This document shows, in pieces, positions 46,201 through 55,678 of a stretch of 64,000 nt of DNA (position 1 is its first letter; the number at the start of each line of letters is the position of its first letter). The DNA is from Gyromitra esculenta (lineage: Eukaryota; Ascomycota; Pezizomycetes; Pezizales; Discinaceae). The position numbers and the translations under genes are program-made. Location: positions 1,302,001-1,366,000 of the forward strand of contig JBCAML010000006.1 of NCBI GenBank assembly GCA_038503075.1, written 5' to 3'. The notes under the pieces are model-generated. The model searched no databases. It worked only from the letters and a program-made list of their open reading frames with translations, and was not told the DNA's origin.

Positions 46201-49200
46201 CCGACTGCCACGGGGTAGTAAGCGAGCCCAGCAAACGCAGCAGACTCCACGACCCGAAATCATCTCTACTCCTTGCTATTCGAGGGGATATGATATCTCT
46301 CGTGTGGCACCATTTTAATTTGCAGAGCCCTCAATCTCGAAAATACGTGGATAATAGCTACATGAATGTTGGAATACCGACACCTAGATACTCCCTCCCC
46401 CCAGAGTAACAGCAGCCTAGTAAAAAAAGGGTACGCGTTCAATCTGAAGCGTGTTGAATATAGAACTCTACTCCAATGTTTTGCACAGATACATGTACCT
46501 ATTGAAGGTGGAGTGAGAGGACATGGCCTGCACAAATATATGGCGAAATCTATCCATTGGGTGACTCGGACTAACTAAATATTCGGATGATGTTGTTAAT
46601 TTCCTAATATGATATATATGACGCTGTGGCGGATGTCACTAAAGTCACGGTATATGCAGAGGTTGGCGGTGACAATTCGCAGGCCGATTCAGTGTTACAG
46701 TGCTTTCTCCTCGGCGTATCTTGTCTAGACCTCCGTATAAACCCGCCAGTACGGCTACAGATTATATGTGACACCGTTTGGGTATGAATTTTCAAGTACC
46801 GGCATCCCCCACGTTTTTTTTTTTTTCTTCTCGTTCCATCACACCCACACCCACACCCATACACCTCTTTTTTGCCTAGGTGTTGGTTTACCCCACTTCG
46901 TTTTTTTTGGCTTCAAGAGTCGAGATACAAGGGTTCCGGGAGCTTTGCGTCCCATACTTTCCCCACGTTTCGTTCTTTTCATGCAGCCGCTCGCGAGTAC
47001 CGAGGCTACGCCCCCCTCCAACGATTTTGAGAAACATCCACACTTTGCAAACATTGGGTTTCCTGGTATTCCAAAAAAAAAGGGGGGGGAAACCTGTCAC
47101 CTCACATCGTGAATATCCCCAAGATCTGTAACTCGTGTACGGAAGTCCTAGATGGCAGCACAGGAAGCAGGCCGTATGGGTTAAGCGGAGCCCAGAAATA
47201 TTGTAATACACCAATATGATCGTCTCAGTCAATGCACATATATATATGAGGGCAACAGAGCTACACACAACCCCTATATGTAAGATGAACCACAAACTGA
47301 AGATCGGGAATACACAATTTACCCACCCCAATCCTGCGAAGGGAAAAAAAATAAAATAAGAGTCTAGAATGTGGTGCAATATGATCCTCTCCAAAGGCTA
47401 GAACGCTCAAGCGTTTCTCTGAAAGCTTACTCTCCAGCCACTCCGTTAGAATATGTGATACGTATATATTCTCATCTGGTATATCGTAAACTGAATAGTA
47501 GCGGCTATATATATGGTTGAAGCTTGTTTTTGCAATTGGCTGCTCGTTTTATCAAATCTCATATTTTCTTTTTCTTCGAGGTACTCTATAATATATAGCC
47601 TTTTTTTTTTACGCAGGTGATATTGCTTTTTCTAATCATTCTGTGGAACTATAGTACGGGAAACGATTGGTTCTCGGGTTTTGGGTTTAGTTTTTTTTTT
47701 TGTGGAGGGCTGAGATAGGCTGATGTTTAAACTGGGGAATGAGTGATTGGCCATGATCTTGATTGATCAACCGTAGATCTTTTAAGTTTTTTTTTTATAT
47801 ATATAACGCTATATTATTATGCATGGAGCTAAGCAAAACCAAACATCAATCCAAATACGCTTCCGAGACAGCTATAGCCATAGCCCATTATAAGGCGGGG
47901 TATTGCATATGTTGGAGAGAGTTCAACTTCCGTGATCATGATATTCAAGGCAGTAGTTTATTATCTGCAGCACCAAATCGAAAAGGAAGCCCAAAGGCTA
48001 TTTTAGTACTAGCTAGCATGTAGATAGGACTCTCTCTATAGGCACCGCAACACCCCAGTGTACGTCTTTTGATGACCCCACTTCAGATGCGACCCGGGTG
48101 CTAGCTGGTGCTGTGGTTGTTGGACCCTGTGCGGAGTAACCCGTATGTTTATACGACAAATTACCTAATAAATACCAATATTAATATTCCTTTAATGATA
48201 ATCCGAAACAATCTCCAGGAAACCTTCAAGGTTTGCCACGTTACTTCGCACTCCCTCCCCCCCTCTCCCTCCCGGAAGCGGCTCAAAGATCAGATATATG
48301 GGGGGCGAAGTATACGGATATGTAGATTGAAAATGCCGACAGATTATTTGGAATTGTACCGGCCTTCAAAAACGTGATAAAGGACAGATACTTTTTGTCC
48401 ACGGAAAATCGGCGTTCCTCTTCGAAGGTCTATCTATCCGAGACAGCCGCCCGAGACAGCCGGCCGAAGTACACGTAAATGGTGTACGTATTTGGACGGG
48501 ATCCATCATCTAGTTCTGGACATAACTCGAGAGGCCGTTGTTGCGATGTCTTATTTGAATTTCTAGCAGGGGTTGCTGCAACTGCGCAGCTGGGGTTCGT
48601 GCGTATGGCCGAATAGAGCTAAATTCCCGTCCATTCCAATGAGCCTGCCCGTCGGATACCGTGTAGTGAGAGCTAGAGAGACAATATTAATAATCCATAA
48701 ACTGGACAGCTCTACTCTTAAAATTGGAAAATGTTAGTAAGAAGCAATGCCTAGATCTTGGATATCACGATCAATTCACTACGCTTCTCTGCTCTAGCTA
48801 GATATTGTTTTTGCTGCAACCTATAGAGAAGGAAGAAAGGTCTCGGGTTCGTGAGCCATACTAATCTCTGCGGGTCCGGCCCGGCTGGAGAGAGCAAGAA
48901 GTAATATTCGATTCCAAGCACGAGAAAAAACGTATTGTTTTGCTGGCCATCGATATCGATCATGCGGCCATTTTCAACCCCACATACATATATACACATA
49001 CGACTTAATTCGTGGCAATTTCCTCGTCGTCATCGTATCATTTAGCTGCAGGGACTCCGATAAATTTGCTGTAAATAAAAAGAAGAAGAAAAACTTTACC
49101 TATATTTATGATCCCTATTATCGATATGTCAGAAATCCGGAATTAGGGTAGAAACGTCGGAACCCGAACAGTACATGTACTTGGGGGGCTTCTGGTCACA

Positions 49201-50370
49201 CGCCTATATACATGGATAGTATGATGGCGGACACGCGCATTTCTCGCTATCTCGATTCCGTGTTCTGTAACACTAGATTATGCGTAGCCCTTTAAGGATT
49301 CTAGAAGTGGAGGTGGAAATGGTTAGGGACTTGATTATGAAAACTAAGCTATCCTAGGATATTACTCACATATTACTCAGATGTTACTCAGATATTCGTG
49401 ATCAAATTAGTATGTGATTAGAGCTACACAGTACACAAACACTAAGGCAATTTGCCCACGCGAACGATATGGTACCGAGTTGCTATTCGGCTGGAAATAC
49501 GGCCACGGTAGTTTAGTTTCGTCCCGTCAGCTATCTAAGTACTGCAAGCATATAGCAGTTTTATTTTTGAGCAGGACAAAGAAACTTCTCTAGCTAGCTC
49601 CTGGAAACAGTTTGCACTATGCGAGTGATAATGTGTGACTAAATTAAATATTCCGGGCTCAAAATAAGACGACAAGGAAGAGTCAACCAACTCAAGCAAA
49701 AACCCTGGGGTGGGTGAGCACTACTATAAGTAGCTGATGTACACCATCTAATTGGTTACTGTCGCCGTTTCCGGAGCGTTAATTGAGCCCGTTTCCTGTT
49801 TGCCAAGAATCGCGATGTGATCGCTTGGCGTGTTTTCATTAAATCTCACTCGTCCAGGTTCTGTTACCTAGTGTTGGAAATATCGATATGCTTTCAAATT
49901 AGGTAGGATACTGAAAGTTCTGGTTAGCGCATTGAAGGTTTCATAGCGCGTGTGCAAATTATATATACGTATATGTAAGTCGAGATATAGCAAAATGGGT
50001 TTAATTGAGCAACTAACTACTTACAAGATTAAATGGGATGTGCTTTTTGCCGATTAATGATACTCAAGTGTGGGTACACGATCGGATCCTGAGCCCTAAA
50101 CAGCTTTTTCTGAATTTAAGCCGGATGCAGGATGCTAGGCTTGGGTTTAAGGCCTCTAATCACCCAGAATTGATAACCTAGCTTTTATTTTCGTATACGA
50201 GCCAACCAATACTCAAAGAGCAGCCTGGTTGCGTAATCCAAATTCCAAAAAGCGAAAGAAAAAAAAGGTGGACAAAAAAAACCAAAATCAGGTATAGACG
50301 CCCAATACTACATGTGCATTCATATATTGATCCGGGGATTTTTGATATATACGGTCGTGTCCTTCAGAAG

Positions 50371-51573
50371 CTAACGTTGATCCAACCATGATCTCCCCGG
50401 GAGATTATCACCACCATGCAGCACATAATTCACCATCATTTCTGTATCCCTAGGTGAATATATCTTCTTGCGCTCATCCGCTAGCGTACCGCCAAGTGTT
50501 AACCTTTTTAACGACATATTATCCCTTAAAAATACCATAACATCGCACCAAGACCCATCCACTAAATCACAGGAAGAAACGGTGAACCCTCGTAATGTCA
50601 TCCTATGGCGGTCTAGAAACGCCAAGAGCTCTTTATACGGCAGGTCAATCGCACCAAGGTTTATCTCCCGTAACATCGCCCACACGTGGTCCGCCCCCAA
50701 GATATTTGTAAACAACGCTCCACCACGGCCCGCTATGGGACAGGCGTTAAACTTGACCGTCAACTCCTCCAGCCCCGCGGCAGGCGACAAAACGCCGAAA
50801 AGCGAGTTTTCTAGCAGCCGAGGAACGGGTGGGCATCCATAGGGAGCAGGCGAAGGCTCCTCTCCGCAAAATAATAGTTCGAGCACCTTACAATCTCGAA
50901 AAACCCTGGCAGCTCGCTCGAGAAGCCTCTGATTGTCGAACAACGCTAGATCGATCAATCCATTTGTTGTGAATGACTTTAAGGTTGTCCCCGCGAAGTA
51001 CGCCGCATCTATCAATGCCGAAAATGCGCGAAGGTGGTCTCTCTCACCCCATGAACCGTGAAAGTTTGGCGGATCAACAGCGTGTGCGTACCGGTCCATC
51101 AGTGTTACTGCTTCCGAGCGTGACAATGCTGACGGCGAGACTTCGCGTAAGCAAATACTAGACAGTCGAGGAAGACGGCTGAATGAGGCAGAGAGCATCG
51201 CAGCATAGTCTGAAGACTGTTGGAACTCTTGGCATTCGTTGGCAAGCGCGCGGAAGACGATTAATGTTCGATAGTCGAGGTTTTTGATGTTCTTCAAACT
51301 AACTTGCTTACTAAATGGCATCCATACCATAACTTTCATAGCATCAACACTTAGAGCTATCGTTCGCACATACTGGGCGCAGCTAGGATGACGAGCAACC
51401 TCGAGGAGAAGTGACAAGCTGTACTGGGAGGGCTGAATGTAAAGACAATTGAAGATAAACTCTTTACCCAGCTCTGCAAAGGTCCGCTGGACTAATCGAA
51501 ACCGAGCGATGTCTTGTTTGTCTTCAAGGTAGCCAAAGATCTCGCGGACGATTTCTGAACTAAGTGAGTCCAT
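50371..51573 (-). CDS. F-box protein
   Basis: Intronless, 400 aa. Residues 2-45 match an F-box (SSEIVREIFGYLEDKQDIARFRLVQRTFAELG with a following FIFNCLYIQPS), the motif that binds Skp1 in SCF ubiquitin ligases. The rest is a Leu-rich, mixed region of the kind seen in the many fungal F-box proteins with degenerate LRR-like C-termini (for example LEELTVKFNACP, LREINLGAIDL, LKRLTLGGTLA). The substrate cannot be predicted. It is isolated between gene-poor regions, typical of the lineage-specific expansion of this family. Confidence 0.85.
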   Translation of the reverse strand: MDSLSSEIVREIFGYLEDKQDIARFRLVQRTFAELGKEFIFNCLYIQPSQYSLSLLLEVARHPSCAQYVRTIALSVDAMKVMVWMPFSKQVSLKNIKNLDYRTLIVFRALANECQEFQQSSDYAAMLSASFSRLPRLSSICLREVSPSALSRSEAVTLMDRYAHAVDPPNFHGSWGERDHLRAFSALIDAAYFAGTTLKSFTTNGLIDLALFDNQRLLERAARVFRDCKVLELLFCGEEPSPAPYGCPPVPRLLENSLFGVLSPAAGLEELTVKFNACPIAGRGGALFTNILGADHVWAMLREINLGAIDLPYKELLAFLDRHRMTLRGFTVSSCDLVDGSWCDVMVFLRDNMSLKRLTLGGTLADERKKIYSPRDTEMMVNYVLHGGDNLPGRSWLDQR

Positions 51574-51944
51574 GATAGTAGGATGCTATGCATTCGAAGA
51601 ACGGAGGAGAGGGCAGTGCTTCGCACGCGTGCCGTGCGTAAGTTTAGTCAATTACTGTTAAGTGCTATCGAGGAGCCTGCTTTTATATGAGGCTCAGGCA
51701 CTATTCCGCAGTGGCACCGGAGGTGAAGCCACAATAGTATCGTTCCGGGTGAATTAACAGGTAAGATTTGACATCGACTCGATCCTTCCAGGGAATGCAC
51801 AAGTCTCCCGAGAAAAAACATCAGATAATAGAAGGTTGTACAGCGTCCTCAAAACTAGATTTGAAGATCGGACCACTAGGAGGCGGTTGGAAAGTGTCTA
51901 ATTAGCTCTCCAGAAAAAAAATAAGGTGTTTTTCCTACCTATAT

Positions 51945-52553
51945 TCAGACTGGGAGGTGACGGGACGGTGAGGCTGTCCGCTCCATTGAATCAATCACCA
52001 TACGAGTAATATTCCGCTGCCACACCTCGCTGTCAACATCTTCAATAAAACCGCCGCCACTAACAGCAAAATCTACAAACGGTTTGGGGTGAAAGGCAGC
52101 TCTCGCCTGAGGTACTAGGCTTGTAGCGGTTGCCGATAGATTGTTGTGTCGACGGAAAGAACATCCGTCCCCAGGAGCTGTCTCTGGTAATAGCAACGGC
52201 CGGCTCGCGGAAAAAGATGTTCGGAGGTCAAATCCGAAAGCGCTGCTTGGAATCCCGGTGCTATGGTTCTGAGCATACCAGTAGGAGCAATCTAAAAGTA
52301 AATACTGAAGAAATCCATGGAAAAGCTTGGAAAAGCTTACAATAACGAGGAGATGCCAAGAAACTCCAAAAGGCTTAGAGTTGCACCTACGACGTAGGGA
52401 TTTGAGGCTTTTGGAGTGAAGTGTATCAGACAACCGAAGCAGGTCTTGCCAATTGGATGCCCAACCGAGAAAACGATTTCCCTGGTACTCGGATGCCACA
52501 TGAAGAACCTGAAAATGCATGTTCTTGGTCGGGGTTGGATCTAGCTGTATCAA
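51945..52553 (-). CDS. Doubtful hypothetical ORF
   Basis: A 202-codon open frame with unremarkable composition. A consensus GTAAGC donor at about 52340 and a TTTTAG acceptor at about 52292 would remove 49 nt and shift into another open frame of about 58 codons, so the real gene, if any, may be spliced. I recognise no family. It begins just inside the left flank of a MITE (52601) and may be a degraded or chance ORF. Confidence 0.25.
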   Translation of the reverse strand: MIQLDPTPTKNMHFQVLHVASEYQGNRFLGWASNWQDLLRLSDTLHSKSLKSLRRRCNSKPFGVSWHLLVIVSFSKLFHGFLQYLLLDCSYWYAQNHSTGIPSSAFGFDLRTSFSASRPLLLPETAPGDGCSFRRHNNLSATATSLVPQARAAFHPKPFVDFAVSGGGFIEDVDSEVWQRNITRMVIDSMERTASPSRHLPV

Positions 52554-52600
52554 CTTACTGATCGGTCAACCTGATATCCTTATTTTCAGGCCCCTCACGA

Positions 52601-52759
52601 TACAGCGTACGGCAAAAAAGATCGAGAAACGTGAGACTTGAGATTCGGGACCGTTATTGGCTCCCCAGAGTTTTCGAGGATGATTCTAGCAGTTGGATTG
52701 GCCACAGAGCCTTGTTAGTAGGCCCCGGTTTCTCGATCTTTTTTTTGTCGTACGCTGTA
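52601..52759. mobile_element. MITE of Tc1/mariner type with TA target duplication
   Basis: About 155 bp bounded by TA on both sides. Left arm CAGCGTACGGCAAAAAAGAT then CGAGAAAC; right arm is the complement (GTTTCTCGATC through GTCGTACGCTG). Short size, lack of ORF and TA borders fit a nonautonomous Tc1/mariner/pogo derivative. Confidence 0.85.
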
Positions 52760-52850
52760 TATCCGTGTACCTATCGGCCTAGCACGAGTCTGGGGTAGTC
52801 TTGCGGGACGCTTGATGTGCTTTTTGTGCTTTTTCCAACGTGTGCGATGG

Positions 52851-53062
52851 GTGTAGGGGAAAGTCTAGCACCAGGTGGCGGTGCAGGTACAGTAGTGTGA
52901 AACTCGACTGCCAGCTCAACTCAAGACCACGGAAGCCCTTGAGTTTTTACGTAAAGTAGAGAGGCTTCAGAGAGAGATAATTAAATGTTACCTAGCAAAA
53001 GAAGAGCACCAGAATGTCGAGCGTGAAGGCACCGCCGCCTATTGACAGGCTTTCCTCTACAC
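52851..53062. mobile_element. MITE-like element of the GGTGGCGGTGC family (copy 2)
   Basis: About 212 bp. The left arm GTGTAGGGGAAAGTCT continues to CCAGGTGGCGGTGCAG; the right arm is its complement (GCACCGCCGCCTATTGACAG, then CTTTCCTCTACAC). The subterminal box and overall arm layout match copy 1 at 27711-27951. Confidence 0.78.
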
Positions 53063-53166
53063 TCGTAGTACTGGGGGTATGAAGACGGAGCAGGTCTTAC
53101 ATTATTTCTATGGTGACTCCACAGAAAGGGGCACCCTGGCGATCCATATCCACACCCCTATCCCTA

Positions 53167-53284
53167 GTACTCGGGTGGGTTTGGAGGCAAAAATCGGAAC
53201 GGTTTGAATCCTGGTCATTTTCTAAGCAGCTATAAATCTTAATCCCCTGCCTATTCCGATTTTACCTCTGTGCCCAAGCATACG
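53167..53284. mobile_element. Possible degraded inverted-repeat element
   Basis: Arms GGAGGCAAAAATCGGAACGG and the complement of CCTATTCCGATTTTACCTCT pair imperfectly over about 26 bp around a 45-bp centre. It lies between clearer elements, which favours a decayed MITE over chance. Confidence 0.45.
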
Positions 53285-53391
53285 TGAAGGCTAGAATAGT
53301 GCTTAGAGGTTGAAATAAGAAGTGGCGAAAGATCGGGCTTGTAGAACCCTGGGACGCCACCTGCTAACTTGCACCCTTCTGCCAAGGGACC

Positions 53392-53529
53392 GTATTTACT
53401 TGGAAAACCGGGTAACGTGTTAACCATGTTACTAACCCGTGAAGGAATTTATTGGAGATCAAGTGGTGTGTCTAAACTAATTTAGATTAGATTTAGGAAA
53501 GTGTGCTACCCAATTTTTCAAGTAAATAC
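53392..53529. mobile_element. MITE-like inverted-repeat element (GTATTTACTTG)
   Basis: About 138 bp. Left end GTATTTACTTGGAAAACCGG, then GTAAC; right end, reverse-complemented, GTATTTACTTGAAAAATTGG, then GTAGC. No ORF. Confidence 0.7.
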
Positions 53530-54230
53530 TCCAGCCCAGCCACCACGCGCACTTTGAGGGTTCGCGTAAACGAGATATCCATATAACTTTCGCCCTGGAA
53601 GCTTACTGTACATAAACATCTGGTGGTGACGGGCAGAGCAGCTAGGTTTCGACAAGTAATATAGTTGAAACTGAATGCTTCTAGATTGAGCGTGATTAGG
53701 GGCTAGAAAATAGAATAAGTGGGATGTCTAAACGAGCTAAGAGACGAAGTCTATAGATAAAAGAACCAATCCACTCAAGAGCCCAAATATTATTGTAGAG
53801 ATCTGGGATTGATCAACTGATGATTTAGTGCTTCTCTATCAATAGTTGGGGGAGCGTGGAGTGCCTCCGCATCATCTGTACCGTACTAATAATTCTAGAT
53901 TTGTATATATAGGTATCTGACATGATTTATTATCTTTTCGCTGCTCTACGAGGCGCTTAAGGGATTGGGTTAAGGTTTTATTGATAGACACCACGTATAC
54001 TATGAAGGGTAACGAAAAGCAAGCGAACCTCAGGTCTCCGGCATCCGGGACATACTGCTGATCACCAAGGCAGATAATATTTCCCCTATATATAAAACCC
54101 AGGTTTTCGTCTATCCGTTTTTCTCTACCTTTCAGAGCTATAATGGTAAAAAGTGGTGGATGCTATGTATTAAACCTTGGGCAAAGTTAGTTGATAAAGC
54201 TGTGAAACTCGAGCGAGTTTGAGTCCTCTG

Positions 54231-54280
54231 AGAAAAAGAGCTGCACCGCCACTTGTCATCAGACTTACCCCTGCAACCGT
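54231..54280. repeat. Solo arm of the GGTGGCGGTGC MITE family (copy 3)
   Basis: Reads, in reverse complement, GCAGGGGTAAGTCTGATGAC then AAGTGGCGGTGCAGCTCTTT, closely matching the arms of copies 1 and 2. I could not find its partner arm nearby, so the element is truncated or its other end has decayed. Confidence 0.6.
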
Positions 54281-55544
54281 TGTCGAGATAAGTCGGAGCC
54301 TGAACTTATTTGCGGTGCTTGCCTTGCTGGGATTACTTGTAATCTACTCTCGCAGATTTAGTAACCAGGGTATTTTCTCGGTCAGTGAATTTTTTTCCAG
54401 TGTACTTAGGAGGTGCAAGGTAAGTGTAGCCGCCTTATGCACCTTGTTTACCGAATATTACCTCGTAAAGTAGACCAAGTTTTTTTTTCCTCCAAAGGTA
54501 TGGTACATGTAATTATGATGTCCCAAGCTCAAGTCCCAACAAAGTTGAGATATGGTAAATCACAGCAGGCCTTTATCTTACACCGAGAAAGTATATTCGA
54601 GAACACATACGTCTTCCTTTCCAATTAATAGCGTAATGCTCTACCCCTAGTTTTCAGACCATCTATCCTTTACCAGCATCTAATCTGTACACGGTTATCC
54701 CCTCAATTGCACTATTTTGCAGCCCGTTCCTGATTCTTCTAGCTCGCCACGACGTTGCCTTGGTCCTCTGTGGCATCATCGCCGTAAACTGATCCTCCGA
54801 TCATCTGCCCTTGTCCCACGAATCAACCGGGCCTGCCCTTGGACTACGTGTGGGCTACCCAACGGTTACCTCTACTTTGATCAGCTAGTAGACTCTTCTT
54901 CCTCCCTCAGCTACGGAGCTAGGTTGTGCTAATATCCCATTCTTGTATCTGGGGTAAAAATATAAAGGCTGGTACTGATCCTGTGCTTATTATATCTTCA
55001 AAAAAACGGTAACACCTAAGATGGATTACAGTTGCAAGTCACAGCGTGAGGTTCAAGTGCGTGAGGGGTTAGCTTCTAGCTGCTAGCAAAAAAAAAAGAA
55101 AAAAAAAGGTTTGCGTTAGGTCTTGTCGTAGGCTATAGTACGTTGGGACAGACACGAAGAGCTCGAAAACGCAGGCAGAAATTGGCTAATAAACCCGATA
55201 ATGTGGCTGGGAAGAGCAAATTAAAAAAAAAAAATCTTACCAGAAAAAGATATTTTGGGGGTTCCTTGTGCCTGCGCCAAGTATATGTATGTTTTTTAGC
55301 AAACCGTTGACGTCAGCTAGTCCGAAATCGGGGTAACCATGTAACCTACATGTATTTTACGTAGGTGTGTGTGGAGAAACTGGAATAGTCCGCCGTTGGT
55401 AGGCATATTGTCTGGAAAACGGATCCGGAAGGCAGTGAAACTAACACGTGGTATGCACATGGCACAGGTGTAACAAGCCCATGTGGGAATATGTCAGATT
55501 AGGCATGGTGACCTGGGTATCTCATGGAAGTTGGCACCGACCTG

Positions 55545-55678
55545 TACTTGTTAGCAGGCATACGAACCAGAAAACATGGGGGATGTGGCTTTGTACGCTG
55601 CGGCATTAGGCACGGATTCCGTGGCATACAAAACCACACCCCCATGTTTTCTGGTTCGTATGCCTGCTAGCAAGTATA
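55545..55678. mobile_element. Hairpin-type MITE with near-perfect 50-bp arms
   Basis: About 134 bp. Left arm CTTGTTAGCAGGCATACGAA continuing CCAGAAAACATGGGGG; the right arm is the complement with only a few differences over about 50 bp, leaving a centre of about 30 bp. TA flanks both ends. The arms are so similar that insertion was probably recent, or the structure is maintained. Confidence 0.85.

Larger units (their letters stand above)
38591..50370. other. Large gene-poor region (about 11.8 kb)
   Basis: The first 1.5-2 kb is probably promoter and 5' leader of the transcription factor, with short minus-strand uORFs, a CAG run and a CT-rich stretch. The rest has many stop codons in all frames. 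ORFs of up to about 200 codons (39674-40288, 44788-45096, 46113-46409, 47763-48023) have no domains. Microsatellites at 43085-43155 and 43245-43266, five TACATGTA palindromes and long T/A runs occur. No tRNA, rRNA or transposase recognised. Confidence 0.55.

Noticed and set aside
53190..53225. GGTTTGAATCC, resembling a tRNA B box
   Set aside because: No acceptor stem, A box or anticodon arm can be folded around it; it lies inside a degraded inverted repeat.
54219..54473. 84-codon ORF with a possible membrane span
   Set aside because: It starts inside a solo MITE arm and lacks any family resemblance.
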